Positions 1-10,513 of a stretch of DNA of 64,000 bases are shown here, piece by piece. The stretch spans positions 185,807,634-185,871,633 of the forward strand of contig OY726558.1 of the NCBI GenBank assembly GCA_963383645.1, given 5' to 3'. Under the pieces are notes generated by a model. That model was not told the DNA's origin and ran no database searches. It saw nothing but the letters and a program-made list of their open reading frames with translations. Position 1 is the first letter of the stretch; every line of letters begins with the position of its first letter. This DNA comes from Muscardinus avellanarius. Taxonomy: Eukaryota; Chordata; Mammalia; Rodentia; Gliridae. Made by a program: the position numbers and the translations under genes.

Positions 1-9
1 AAGCAATTA

Positions 10-216
10 GCCGGGCATAGTGGCACACACTTGTAATCCCCACGCTTGGGAGGCAGTGATCACGCAGGGAGGGAGGGGATCACTCAGGTTCGAAGCCAGC
101 CTCTCTGGCTTAAGAGACCCTGTTTCCAAGTAAAATATAAAATAGGTCTGGGAGTGTAGTCTGGAGGTAGAGGGTTCCATCCCCAGTACCACCAAAAATA
201 AAAAATTAAAAAAAAC
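10..216 (+). mobile_element. B1-dID SINE, shortened hairpin subfamily
   Basis: The left half is 7SL-derived (start ccgggcatagtggcacac) and the right half is ID-like, ending ttccatccccagtacc plus an A-rich tail. It belongs to the shortened subfamily: the text between the halves is collapsed to a junction with arms aagccag (93-99) and ctggctt (105-111). The direct repeat aagcaatta at 1-9 and 217-225 is the visible target-site duplication and may extend beyond the window edge. It is inserted in the 5' part of an older SINE that continues at 226. Confidence 0.9.
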
Positions 217-225
217 AAGCAATTA

Positions 226-385
226 CTGCAATACTTGGGGAGGCTAAGACAGAAAGATCACAAGTTCAAGGCCAGCCTTAACAACTTAAGTAGACCCTGT
301 TTAAAAATTAAAAAAAGAGTTGAGGGTTTAGCTCAGGGTTGGACTCAATCACAAATCCCCCCCCCAAAAAAAATAGCAAACAATT
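226..385 (+). mobile_element. B1-dID SINE, old and interrupted
   Basis: This is the remainder of an older full-layout copy: cttggggaggctaagacag, then accctgttt, then a decayed ID half (gagggtttagctcaggg) and an A-rich tail. Its 5' part is broken by the younger SINE at 10-216. It is strongly diverged. Confidence 0.75.
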
Positions 386-799
386 AATTTCACCAGTTTT
401 TAAGGAAAGGATAATTTAAGACCAAAACCAGAGAAAATGAAATAATCTTAGAATAAAGGACAATGCTTTACCTTGAATATTTTCAGCATCTTTTCTTCCT
501 TCACACATCACTGGGGACTCCTGTGTAGCCTCCCCCTCATTCCATGCCGGATGGCTTTGTGCCACTGGAATGGACAAAGAGTCTCTGGGGCAAAGAATGC
601 AAGCAGTTCCCAGAACAGAGTTCAAGAGAGTGGTGGTAAGAGCCCAGCATGAGTGGAAAGTGGTTGACTGGGCAGGAAAGACCTCGAATGCTGTGCTAAG
701 GAAATTGTTCTTTTTAAGCCTAAATCAAGTGAGCAGTGATAGAAGAAATTTTACAAGGGAATGATATACCACGAGACTGTGTTTCAGCGTGATCCCCTG
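386..799. other. Unique sequence, nothing recognised
   Basis: I see no repeat signature, splice-bounded exon or RNA gene here. It may contain diverged L2 sequence continuing into the next entry. Confidence 0.5.
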
Positions 800-1345
800 G
801 AAAACAGTTTTGGAAATTGCAAGAAGGCCAGCTCTGTAGAGAGAGAGAAAATTGGAAGAAAATAACAGATTAAAGGTGAAACATGATAGTGGTCCTGTTG
901 GCCGAGTAAAGATGATAAGAAGCCCAGACATCTGAGAGATTTGAGGTAACATTAACAGGACTTGACAATTGATTGAATTTGGAGGAAAATTGAAAAAGAG
1001 AACCATTTAAAGATCCTGAGTTTCTCACTTGGACCACAGAGTTGATAGGTTTACTCCAGGACAGTTGAGAGAGGGTCAAGGGGAATTGGAGGACTTTGAC
1101 TCTAGATGTGTTAAATTGGAGACCGCTCTAGGACACATAGGAGATGCTATCCAACAACTGAAGGCATTGTGGGGTTTGGGAAGAACGTCTTGGCTGGAAA
1201 ATGGACTCAGATGTCCATGGAGAGGTGATCTTTGAAGCCAGAGAAGTATATAAGCTATGAGAAGAAAATCTGTTGTGGATAGGATGCATGAGGTCCTGTC
1301 TAACCGAGACAGTGAGAGGAAAGGCAAGGGGCTTGTAACTGTCGC
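800..1345 (-). mobile_element. L2 LINE fragment, antisense
   Basis: The plus strand reads acaggacttgacaattgatt near 955-980 and a decayed form of the segment 'gttaagtttgagatgcctatta...catccaagtggagatg' near 1110-1230. Both are reverse complements of the L2 3' region. It is an ancient mammal-wide LINE, highly diverged and non-coding. The outer boundaries are approximate. Confidence 0.7.
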
Positions 1346-1584
1346 TATACGCGTTATAATACAAGCAGAGTGCACTGGGAATAGAGATCTCCAAGACACT
1401 CAGGTAGACACGGTGTGAGCTAGGCCCTCAATAGCGGAATCTGTGACAACTAAGGGAGACTCTGCAGGCCAAGACTAGGAGGGGAAAATTACCTTTTATA
1501 AAACCTGGAAACAGTGAGTGGTTCTAAAAGACTTAAAGCATAGGTTGGGAGAAGGCAGGAAGTGAGACCGTACCAAATCTCTGA

Positions 1585-1676
1585 TTTAATAGGTTTCAGA
1601 TGGGCTTGAAATTGCACTCCCTATATGTTCCTAGGTAGCAATGATGATCTCTGAAACACACTTTGAAAAACACTTC
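1585..1676 (-). mobile_element. MER5A-like hAT fragment
   Basis: The stretch ttgaaattgcac...gttcctaggtagcaatgatg...cacactttgaaaaacact follows one end of MER5A, a non-autonomous Charlie-group hAT element. The strand is given relative to the usual consensus. It is short and diverged. Confidence 0.65.
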
Positions 1677-2080
1677 ACATTTAAAAAAAGAAAAATAAAA
1701 CAAAATAAATGCCCCTTTTAATGCTTAAGCAGTGTTCTCCAGGACCAATGAATAGTGTCTGCTGAACACATACATATCTTCGCATCCCTACAGACTTGAA
1801 TAGCCATCCCTCAGCTCTTCTGTTTCTGAACTGCTAATCAAAAGTGTTTTGTTTATCTTTATATCTCAAAGAGCCTTAGGGATTGTAATCATTCCCATTG
1901 TCTTTATCCCTAGAATACGTCCTACATTCCAACTCTCGAAATATTCCAGAAAAGGTCTGAGTTTTGGCCCACGTTGGATGGTTTGCTTTATTTTTTGACA
2001 CTTTCCAGCACTTCCTTCACATTTTTCGTCACAACAGTTTATAATCAGCCTTGTGCACCCTTAGTTCAGACATAAAAAAC
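1677..2080. other. Unique sequence, nothing recognised
   Basis: AT-rich sequence with A-runs and T-runs. I see no repeat family or exon. Confidence 0.5.
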
Positions 2081-2096
2081 CCATTTCCATTTTTTC

Positions 2097-2301
2097 TGTG
2101 TGTGGTACTGGGAATAAAATCCAGGGGTGTTATACCTCCGAGCTACACCCCCAGTCCTATTTTTTATTCTTTATTTTGAAACAGGGTCTCACTGAGTTGC
2201 AAAGGGCTTCACTAAGAAGCTGAGGCTGTCCGTGAACCAGGCTCCTCCTGTCTCAGTCTCCTAAATGCTGGACTTACAAGCGTGTATCACCACACCTGGC
2301 T
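2097..2301 (-). mobile_element. B1-dID SINE, full layout
   Basis: The ID half is read in reverse (gtggtactgggaataaaatc ... ctacacccccagtcctat), followed by the reversed B1 half (cctcctgtctcagtctcc ... accacacctggc). The flanking duplication is ccatttccattttt(t)ct at 2081-2096 and 2302-2317, one base different. Confidence 0.9.
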
Positions 2302-2499
2302 CCATTTCCATTTTTCTACCCATTGGCTTTATCCTGTGTGATTTTAATGTAAATTAAGACCTACTTGAGTTACTGTACAACACGTTTCTGGAATAACTGA
2401 GAGTGTAAACAGAGGCAACACACTCAGGTAACCATCTGTCACTGTGACATTGGTGGCCAGGACAGCTGCGGATCTGATGCACCAATTACCTAACAGGTG

Positions 2500-2650
2500 C
2501 CCAATGGGTATGACATTGGGGGCTACAGAGATGAGAGACAACATCCCTTGCTTTTATATAGAATTCAATGTAGGACAATTGCCAGAAAACCAGATAACTG
2601 TGACATGTGTGCTAAGGATGTATGTGGGGAGAATGGCCAGGCACTTTCCA
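2500..2650 (-). mobile_element. Possible L2 3' region, antisense
   Basis: The text ggggctacagagatgagaga...catcccttg...tagaattcaatgtagg resembles the reverse complement of the L2 3' end ('...tacagagatgaataagaca...ccctgccctcatggagct'). Divergence is high, so this is tentative. Confidence 0.4.
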
Positions 2651-2749
2651 GGAAATAGGATAGATGCTGGACGAGACTAGACCTGACTTTGAAGATATAA
2701 TATGTCTTAGCTGGGCAAAAACAAATAAGGGACCAGATAAATACGGTAG

Positions 2750-2958
2750 CGTAAATTGGGTGGCACATATTTGTAATTCCAATACTTGAGAGGTTGAGAC
2801 AATAGGATCCTAGATTTGCAGCCAGCCTTAGCAACATACCAAGGCCTTCTGCAACTTAGTGAGACCCTGTTTCAAAGTAAAATGGGCTGAGGGTGTAGCT
2901 CAGCCCTGAGGATTAAACCTAGTAGAATGCCCCTGGGTTCCATCCCCAGTATCTTCAC
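2750..2958 (+). mobile_element. B1-dID SINE, full layout
   Basis: The B1 half is decayed (gggtggcacatatttgtaat). The ID half is clear (gggtgtagctcag, gggttccatccccagtatc). The 3' tail has turned into a (CA)n tract. Confidence 0.85.
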
Positions 2959-2982
2959 CCACACACACACACACACACACAA
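2959..2982. repeat. (CA)n microsatellite in SINE tail
   Basis: About 12 CA units directly follow the SINE end. Confidence 0.95.
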
Positions 2983-3534
2983 CAACCACAGGGCATCCAA
3001 AATTTAGAAAGCATAAAAAATTGGGGAGGCCGTATATGGTTTTAATGACTGGAAAGGATGGTAGGTAAACCTGGTGAAGCAGGAATAGACTGAGATCAGG
3101 TCATGAGATTGCACTCCCTATCAATGATATCTTCTAGTTCTTGTTAACACTGGCATATAGTAGGTGCTGCCAGTTTTTAATGAACATGTTTATTTTTTAT
3201 TTCACTCTTTCCATAATACCCAGAGAAGATAATTTAGATTCAGTATACCATCTTTAAAAAATTGTGGGTTTTTTCTTTCTTTCATTATGTTATCATTCAG
3301 GTGTATATTTTTCTTTGCCTCTCATCATTTTTTAAAATCTTAACAATCTATTATAACTCAGAGTCTCTTGCTTTGAGGAATTAAGGAAATAAAAGACAGG
3401 ATCAGAAGCAAGTGCGGCAGGATGCCCTGATGAGAACTCATTTGAATGGTATTTACATAATACAAGATGTAGTACTGCAGGGATCAAGGTTCCTCTGTGT
3501 TCATTAGTATGTTATGCTACTACAATTCACATGT
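2983..3534. other. Unique sequence, nothing recognised
   Basis: Moderately AT-rich, with no recognisable repeat or exon. Confidence 0.5.
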
Positions 3535-5690
3535 AGATTTTTTACATTTTTAATTGGTGCATTATAATCATGTTGGATGGATTCGTTGTGATTTATTCAC
3601 ACAGGCACATAGCCTGATTTGGTCAACTTCACTCCCAGCTCCTTTCCTCCCCTCTTTCCCAGGCTTCTTCCTCCCGTTGATCTCCCTCCAATTCTCATGA
3701 GATCCTTTTGCCCCCTTTTTTTCTTTGGCTTTCACATATAAAAGAAAACATATGACCTTTGGCCTTCTGAATCTGGCTTATTTCATTTAAAATGATGTTT
3801 TCCAGTTTCCTCCATTTTCCTGCAAATGACATACTTTTGTTCCTGTATATAGCTGGGTAAAACTCCATTTTGTATATATGTCACATTTTAACCCCTTCAT
3901 CTCGTGACAGCTGCCTAGGCTGGTTCCATAAACTATTATGAATTGCACTGCTGTAAACATGGGTGTGCACGTGTTTCTATGGTATGCTGGCTTTAACTAT
4001 TGGATAATTAAAGAGGAGTGGTAAAGCTGTCTTATGTGGTGGTTCCATTCCTAGTTTTTGAGGAACCTCCATTTTGATCTCAAAAGTGCTTGTACTAATT
4101 TACAATCTCACCAACAGGGTGTGTTTCTTTCCCTCTGTGTTCTTCCCAGGATTTATTATTTGTATTCTTGTTGTTTGCCACTCTAACTAGAGTCTGATGA
4201 AATCTCAATCTAGGAAATTTCATTTCCTTCACTGCTAAAGATGCTGAAGATTTTTTCATATATTTGTTTACCATTTATATTTCTTCTTTTGAGAAGTGTC
4301 TATTTAATTTATTTGCCCATTTATTCATTGAGTGGTTGGTTGGTTGGTTGGTTGGTGTTAAGATTTTGAGTTCTTTGTATAGTCTGGATACTAGTCCTTA
4401 TAAAAGTCCTTTGGCAAAGATTTTTTTCTCACTGTGTTACCTCTCTCTCTTAATGCTCCTACTTGTTCCCTTTGTGGTTTAGAGCCTTTTTATTTGACAG
4501 CATTCCACTTATGAATTCTCAGTATTATATCATGAGCCTTAGGAGTCCTACTAAAGAAGTTGTTGCCTGCGCTTATATGTTGGATTCTTGTTCTTGTGTT
4601 TTCTTCTAATAGTTGCAGTTTCAGGTCTAATTCCTAGGTCACTGGTCCATTTTGAGTTGACTTTTGTATAGATTAAGTGGCAGAAATCTAGTTTAATTCT
4701 TCATATTTGATTGTACAATTTTCCCAGTCCCATCTGTTAAAAGCCAACTTTTTCTCCAACATATGTTTTTGGACATCTTTGTCAAGAATTAGATCCTGTG
4801 CCTATCTGGCTTTATCTCTATGTCTTCTATTCCACCGATCCATATTTCTGCTCTTGTGCCAGTACCATGCTGTTTTTGTTACTATACTCCTGTATCATAG
4901 TTTGAAATTGGGTATTGTGACATCTCTTTTTACCATTCCTTCATCATTACTCTTTCTGCTCAGTATTGTTTTGGCTCTTTTGGGCTTTTATTCTTCCATT
5001 TAATTTTAAGACATTTTTTTCTAGTTCTGTGAAGAGTTTTATTGATATTTAGGGGAAATGGCATTGGCTCTATAGACTGCTTTGGTATTGTGGCTATTTT
5101 AACTATTAATTCTGCCTATCCATGAACATGGTAAGCCTTTCTATCTTCTAGTGTCTTTTTACTGTCTTTCTTCAGAGTGCTATAATTTTCACCATAGAGG
5201 TCTTTCACCTTCTTGATTAAATTTATTTGTAGGTTTGTGTATGTTTATTCATCTGTCTGCTTGTCTGTTTTTGAGACTATACAAATAGAATTTTCCTTTT
5301 CAGTGAATTTGTTATTGGTATATGGAAAATATATTGATTTTGTATGCCCATACTGCGATGAGTTTGTTTACCAGATCTAGAAGTCTTCTGGTCCAGTTTT
5401 ATTTTAATTTTTTTTAAGTGTAAGATCATATATCTGAAAAAAAAAACAATAATTTAACTTATTCCTTTCCTATTTGTATCTCTTTTATTTCTTTGTCTTG
5501 CATAATTTCTCTGGTTAAAATTTCAAGTACTATATTGAACAGGAGTAGTAAAAATGGATATTCCATATTATTCTTGACCTTAAGGGAAATGCATTTCTTT
5601 AGGTTTGATGTCTGTATTGATTTTATGTCTGTACGTCCCATCTACTGGTGAGAAAGGTGTATTGAAGTCAACCTGTATTGTGGCTAGTGT
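3535..5690 (-). mobile_element. L1 LINE, antisense, about 2.1 kb
   Basis: Read on the plus strand, this runs from the L1 3' UTR (tttttaattggtgcattata, 3548 onwards) into reverse-complemented ORF2. Recognisable landmarks are cttcttttgagaagtgtcta, gagttctttgtatagtctgg, the 'tccattttgagttgactttt' segment, ccagtaccatgctgtttttg and ccatgaacatgg. The right end (about 5600-5690, tgtattgaagtcaacctgta) is an ORF2 piece that does not follow directly from the preceding text, so an internal deletion is likely near 5600. The reading frame is broken by many stops and indels, and the copy cannot encode reverse transcriptase. A local (GGTT)n expansion lies at 4332-4357. Confidence 0.9.
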
Positions 5691-5941
5691 TGGGAAGGTA
5701 AATCTGGCAGCCTGTAGAGCAAACTGGATTGTGTTGCGCCCCCCCATTCAGGGAACCTCAGTTCGTACTTTGGGGGAAGGGATGTGGGACATGTCAGTCT
5801 GTCCTCTTCGCCCTTCTGAGTAGTGGGACAGGCATTGCAGGTCCCATGGAAGGATGCTGTGGAGTCCTGCTCTTCATCCACCCCTGATCTGTCCCAGCTT
5901 CGCTCTTGTCTGCCACACTTGTCCCACGGTCCAGACTGCTG

Positions 5942-5944
<3 letters not shown>

Positions 5945-5977
<33 letters not shown>

Positions 5978-6188
5978 TTTTTGCAGTACTGGGGATAGAA
6001 CCCAGGGGCAGTCTACCTCCAAACCACACCCCCAACCCTATTTTTCTTATTCTTTATTTTGAAACAAGATCTCACTGAGTTGCAACGGGCCTCACTAAGT
6101 AGCTGAGGCTGGCTTCAATCCTGTGCGATCCTCCTTTCTCAGCCTCCCAAATGCTGGGATCACAAGCGTGTGCCACCACGTCCGTCTT
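5945..6188 (-). mobile_element. B1-dID SINE with (TTTA)n tail
   Basis: Full layout in reverse: gcagtactggggatagaacc, cctcactaagtagctgaggc, gggatcacaagcgtgtgcc. The tail is an ATTT array at 5944-5980. The target duplication is agactgctgatt (5933-5944) and agactgccgatt (6189-6200), one mismatch. Confidence 0.92.
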
Positions 6189-6200
6189 AGACTGCCGATT

Positions 6201-6583
6201 TTAAATGAAAGCACTCTTCAGTTTTCATCTGCTTTGTAGGCTAGCACCTGCATCTCCTGCACTCTAGACCTTCCCCCAAGTCTGCATCACAGTCTTGCGC
6301 CTGTGTCCGAACCAACTCTTGACACAGGCAACCAAGGTCCACAGAAAAGCAAAGCCCTGTCCTCTGTTTGGTGTTGGGTTCTTAGACAGCAAGCTCACCA
6401 GTAGCAAGGCAGGGTATCATGTAGAAAGTAATACAATAAAAGGTGAAATAGGAAAAACAAAGGCGAAGTACAGGGTTTTCTGGTCTCCTCAAAAATCCAA
6501 ACAAAGGGTTGTTAAGCTGCTGTTGCCTTTTCACTTCTAACAACTGCTGGGCCTTTCTCCTGCATTGGCTCAGTTCTCTGTAT
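6201..6583. other. Unique sequence, nothing recognised
   Basis: An 81-codon open frame at 6295-6540 has no recognisable similarity and no splice or promoter context. I treat it as chance. Confidence 0.5.
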
Positions 6584-6680
6584 CGAGGTAACTTAGTGAG
6601 ACCCTCTTTTCAAAATAAGAAAAGGCTGGGGTGTAGCTCAGTGGTACAATGTTTCTGGGTTCAATCCCCAGTGGATTATT
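6584..6680 (+). mobile_element. B1-dID SINE, 5'-truncated
   Basis: Only the 3' part is present: taacttagtgagaccct, then the ID half ggctggggtgtagctcagtg and ggttcaatccccagtgg. Confidence 0.85.
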
Positions 6681-6871
6681 TCTAACTTAATAGATGAAAT
6701 CATAGCTCATCAGCATATATATAGCTATACCTCTCTTATGACTAGAAACATAGGATATGTTCTGGAAAAGCTTTGGCAAATACAGAAAAAGACAACAATG
6801 TATCCATTATTTCAGTCACCATTCTTATAGTAGCAATCTAAAAATATTGACCCAAAAACTTAGAGGAAAGA

Positions 6872-6873
<2 letters not shown>

Positions 6874-6916
<43 letters not shown>

Positions 6917-6919
6917 TTT

Positions 6920-6950
<31 letters not shown>
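6874..6950. repeat. (TA)n plus (TTTA)n compound microsatellite
   Basis: About 18 TA units run to 6910, followed by ATTT units from 6915. It abuts the LTR-like element at 6951. Confidence 0.95.
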
Positions 6951-6953
<3 letters not shown>

Positions 6954-7112
6954 TTTCAGGTTCATTCCGTGTGAGGCTTGGGACCACCAATCTCAGGTCA
7001 TGGTGGCCGAAGGTGGAGAGACGAAGAGTAGCATATGGGCTGTGCTCCTCACATAGAGGCCAGGAGAGAAAGGGAGAGGGAAAGGGAGAAGGAGGTAGGG
7101 AGAGAGAGGGCT

Positions 7113-7145
<33 letters not shown>

Positions 7146-7335
7146 AGAGCTCATGCCAGTGAGCAGAGGGAGGAGGAACCCCAAGGCTACACCCTACCAG
7201 CCCAGGCCACCACCTAGATGAATTCATTATACTGGATTATAATCCCACTGCTGGATTTACAATCTTCATGACTCAGTTACATCAGCTCTAAACACTAATA
7301 AATTCGCTACTTAAGGGACATTTTCTATCTAACTA
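6951..7335 (-). mobile_element. MaLR-type LTR, antisense, diverged
   Basis: It shares order and wording with the copies at 13036 and 35035: a left part with ttcaggttcattccgtg...ggtggccgaagg, a GA-rich middle, ccctaccagcccaggccaccacct, then aatcccactgctgg and aacactaataaattcgc. It is non-coding. The family assignment rests on the LTR-like layout, not on a database match. Confidence 0.55.
7060..7143. repeat. (GA)n purine tract inside LTR
   Basis: Impure GA/GGGA sequence leads into a pure GA run at about 7117-7142. It occupies the same place in the LTR as the pyrimidine array at 60672-60790 on the opposite strand. Confidence 0.9.
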
Positions 7336-7429
7336 GCATCCGTAATCTCACAACTTAGTTAAAGCAATTGTCAATATGTTAGGACTTTTCTCCTGTAGTA
7401 ATAATTATGTTTTAAATAGTGCAAACAAG

Positions 7430-7651
7430 CTGGGCATAGTGGCGCACGCTTGTAATCCCAGCATATTTGGGAGGCTGAGACAGGAGGATCGTGGTTTGAG
7501 GAAAGCCTCCACTACTTAGTGAGACCCTTTGCAACTCAGTGAGACCCTGTTACACAATAAAAAATTAAAAGTAGGGCTGGGGGTGTAGCTCGGAGGTTGA
7601 ATGCCCCTGGGTTCCATCCTCAGAAGTGTAAAAAAATTAAAGAAAAAAAAG
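7430..7651 (+). mobile_element. B1-dID SINE, full layout
   Basis: gctgggcatagtggcgcacg, ctacttagtgagaccc, gggctgggggtgtagctcgg, gggttccatcctcag and an A-rich tail. The perfect 11-bp target duplication gtgcaaacaag lies at 7419-7429 and 7652-7662. Confidence 0.95.
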
Positions 7652-7851
7652 GTGCAAACAAGTTACATTGAAATGGTAAGGAGGACTTTTTAGTTAAATA
7701 CAACTCAAAACAAAGCAAAGCCTCTTCTTTGAGGCACTGAACTCAGCATTTGCCTTATTCCTTTTTCTGCTCTTTGCTTTACAGAATATTGTAGACTATA
7801 GGTGGGGTGGGGAAGATAAAAAGTCCTGTGCTACCTATAATATTTGTAAAT

Positions 7852-8036
7852 AGTTTTTTTTTTCTTCCTTGTGGTACTGGGGACTTAACCCAGGGGCATT
7901 CTGTCTCTGAGTCACACCCTCAGGCTCATTTTATTTTTACTTTATTCACTAGGTTGCAGAGGCTGGCTGTGAACCTACAATCCTGTCTCAGCCTTCCAAG
8001 AGCTAAGATGACAGGGGTGCACCACCATGCCCAGCT
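7852..8036 (-). mobile_element. B1-dID SINE, internally shortened
   Basis: Reverse ID (gtggtactggggacttaacc) and reverse B1 (accaccatgcccagct). The middle lacks the two repeated 'cactaagt' segments, retaining only one. It is an old copy. Confidence 0.88.
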
Positions 8037-8307
8037 CAATATCATACTCTATTACATGAATTTGTGTGACTAGACATCAAATTATAACTAAGACGAGACT
8101 ATGTTATCATGCTCATTTACCAGGAAGCACATTCTGTTCATCTCTGTGTCTTCCTAATTTATCCAGAATATGTAATATGGGCCCAATAAATTCCTATTGA
8201 ATCTACTTTATTATATCACCAGACAGCAAATATAGCCTTACACTTTCAATTACTACAGCACATTTTAAATGTTGAATAAAAATGTGCCTTCTTAATAGAA
8301 ATATGTC

Positions 8308-8532
8308 TTTTTTTTTTTTTTCTTTTTTTTTTTGCAGGTCTGGGGATGGAACCCAGAGGCATTTGACCTCCGAGCTACACCCCCTACCCAATTTTTTATT
8401 CTTTATTTTGAAACAGGGTCTCACTGAGTTGCAAAGAGCCTCACTAAGTAGCTGAGACTGTCCGCGAACCGTGATCCTCAGGTCTCAGCCTCCTGAATGC
8501 TGGGATTACAAGCATGCACCACCATGCCTGGT
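8308..8532 (-). mobile_element. B1-dID SINE, full layout
   Basis: A poly-T tail at 8308-8333, ggtctggggatggaaccc, ctacaccccc, ctcactaagtagctgaga, ctgggattacaagcatgc. Similar words (aaatgtgcctt) flank it at about 8280 and 8533, but the left one is not adjacent to the poly-T, so the duplication is uncertain. Confidence 0.92.
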
Positions 8533-9480
8533 GAAATGTGCCTTTTTAGTACAATAGAAAGTCCAAATTTCTATTGTAAAAATAAATAAGCATTGGATTT
8601 ATTTTGTGTTTTTCAAAGCTTAGGTACATACTTTGTAAGAATTTACTTTTCTGACTGATGTAATAAAGACGAAAGTGTGCTGCTATTTCAAATCTGTATT
8701 GCAACTTTATGGGCACAACCCATTTTCCCACTCCCCACGCCTTCCTCTGATCAAACCGAGGGTTGACCACATACGTTTTGTTTTGTTTTCTTTTAAGAGG
8801 ACATCTTCATTCCTTAAATGACATGATTGAGTTTCAAATATTCATCTAACATGTTTAAAGACTTCATTCAGATGAGTATAAATACTTTTATTCCTGCTTT
8901 CTTTGATTTGCTTTTCCTAATATTTACCTAGATTGCTTACTCCATGGCCTTTCTTACATATATTGCAAATGGTACCAGTGTTCGGTACTAAATGTATTCT
9001 TGCTTATGCATCTAAGAAACATTCTCTTCAATGATGGGTAGCTTTTAGTGAAAAAAAGACATGTAAAAACAACAAGATATCATTAAATAAGGCTCCTAGA
9101 ATGTTTATTTTCATGATCATGTGATATTTCTTTTCTATGTAGTACTTTTTGGGGAGTTTCGCTGTATTGCTTTTCACTGGACTTTTTTTTATCACTAGCA
9201 AAGAGAGAAATACTGTTAGTCTGGCGGAATCATTCATAGGGTTTATATCAGTTTTAACTAAGACTTATACTAAGGTTTTGACAGACAGTATTTCTGTATA
9301 GGCAGTATTATCTTTTCAAAGTATTTGATTTTTGAAATCGAGATTTTTAATGCAGGAGTCAAAACTCAGATTACATTTCTTGTCACTCTTTAGAATCATG
9401 ATGTGCTTCTCAGATACCTAGAGTTTCACCTTTATTATAAAATGAGAAAATGCAAAAAGATGCCATTTGTGTGTTTTCCA
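8533..9480. other. Unique AT-rich sequence
   Basis: No repeat family, exon or RNA gene recognised. Short open frames on the minus strand (8546-8770, 9028-9237) are consistent with chance. Confidence 0.5.
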
Positions 9481-9728
9481 TCCCAGCCCTAGAGAAAGAG
9501 CACACAGAGCTCTAGCAACTTAAAGTGAACTTAACGGTTCACTTGATGCGGACATCACTGATTGTCAAATGTGATTTCAACACCCCATAAACTTAGAGGC
9601 ACTTATTTTATTTCAGCTGAAGCAAAGTTGTTAAAAGCTTGATTTTTTTTGTCCTGATGGTAAAAAAAAGACATTTTCTGAAGGAAATAAAATTGCACTA
9701 TCATCATTAAAAATGTATACAACCTCTG
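9481..9728. other. Repeat-free, candidate conserved non-coding sequence
   Basis: Complex sequence without simple-repeat decay, containing words such as cactgattgtcaaatgtgat and a Meis/TGIF-like TGTCA. Conservation is only a guess from texture and cannot be tested here. Confidence 0.25.
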
Positions 9729-9742
9729 CTGCATGCTCTTTT

Positions 9743-9967
9743 TTATTTTTTATTTATTTATCTTTTTTATTTATTTATTTATATTTATTTATTTATTTTT
9801 TGGTGGTACTGGGGTTTCTGGAAGCCCTTCTACCTCCAGGCTACACTCCCAGACCTATTTTATATTTTTTATTTGGAAACAGGGTCTCTTAAGCCAGCGC
9901 GGCTGGCTTCGAACCTGTACGATCCTCCTGTCTCCGCCTCCCAAGCACAGGGATTACAAGCGTGCGC
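9743..9967 (-). mobile_element. B1-dID SINE, hairpin subfamily, B-box-loss subgroup
   Basis: An A/T-rich tail (9743-9800), then gtactggggtttctggaagc, a subgroup mark replacing the usual attgaacccag. The hairpin arms are at 9891-9898 and 9902-9909, and ctggcttcgaacctg holds the reversed B box of the 7SL half. The perfect 14-bp target duplication ctgcatgctctttt is at 9729-9742 and 9968-9981, which argues for a young insertion. Confidence 0.95.
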
Positions 9968-9981
9968 CTGCATGCTCTTTT

Positions 9982-10410
9982 GTAATAGAGCTGTTACCTG
10001 ATTTGCAAATATGTAAGAAAAAGACATCAAGAACTGCACCAGTTGAAGGAAGAGAACAACAATGGCAGCTTCCCAACAGCAAAGGTAGCTGGAATAAGAT
10101 AGGACAGCACCTAGAACACCAGTATTGCAATGTAGGCCTTGTTTGTTTTCATAAAAGAGTGTGTATAGCAGTTACATTGTCCCAGTCCCTGGTTCCAAAA
10201 TATGGGCACCCTGGCTCCACTTCTGTGAATAGTGCAGGTTGGTTGCTGTCCACTCAAACAACTCAGCTTCTACTCATTGCTTCACGGGATTTGTTTTTTA
10301 ACTCATACGCACAGACACCCTAAAAATAGAGCATCTCTTTTTCCAAGACTAGTAGTTCAAAGCTTATATATCTATTCAGTTCTTGGTTCTTTTGTAAGAA
10401 AGGATCAATT
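9982..10410. other. Unique sequence, nothing recognised
   Basis: A long open frame enters from the SINE on the left (9733-10323). Its N-terminal part is pure SINE, so I do not accept it as a gene. Confidence 0.5.
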
Positions 10411-10433
10411 GTGCATGCATGCACCGTGTGTGT

Positions 10434-10511
<78 letters not shown>
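10411..10511. repeat. Palindrome plus (TG)n(GA)n compound microsatellite
   Basis: The perfect 14-bp palindrome GTGCATGCATGCAC (10411-10424) is followed by about 25 TG units (10426-10476) and about 17 GA units (10477-10511). Confidence 0.97.

Positions 10512-10513
<2 letters not shown>

Noticed and set aside
9733..10323. 196-codon open frame on the plus strand
   Set aside because: It begins in the A/T-rich tail and ID half of a SINE and runs through its B1 half. The remainder has no family resemblance.
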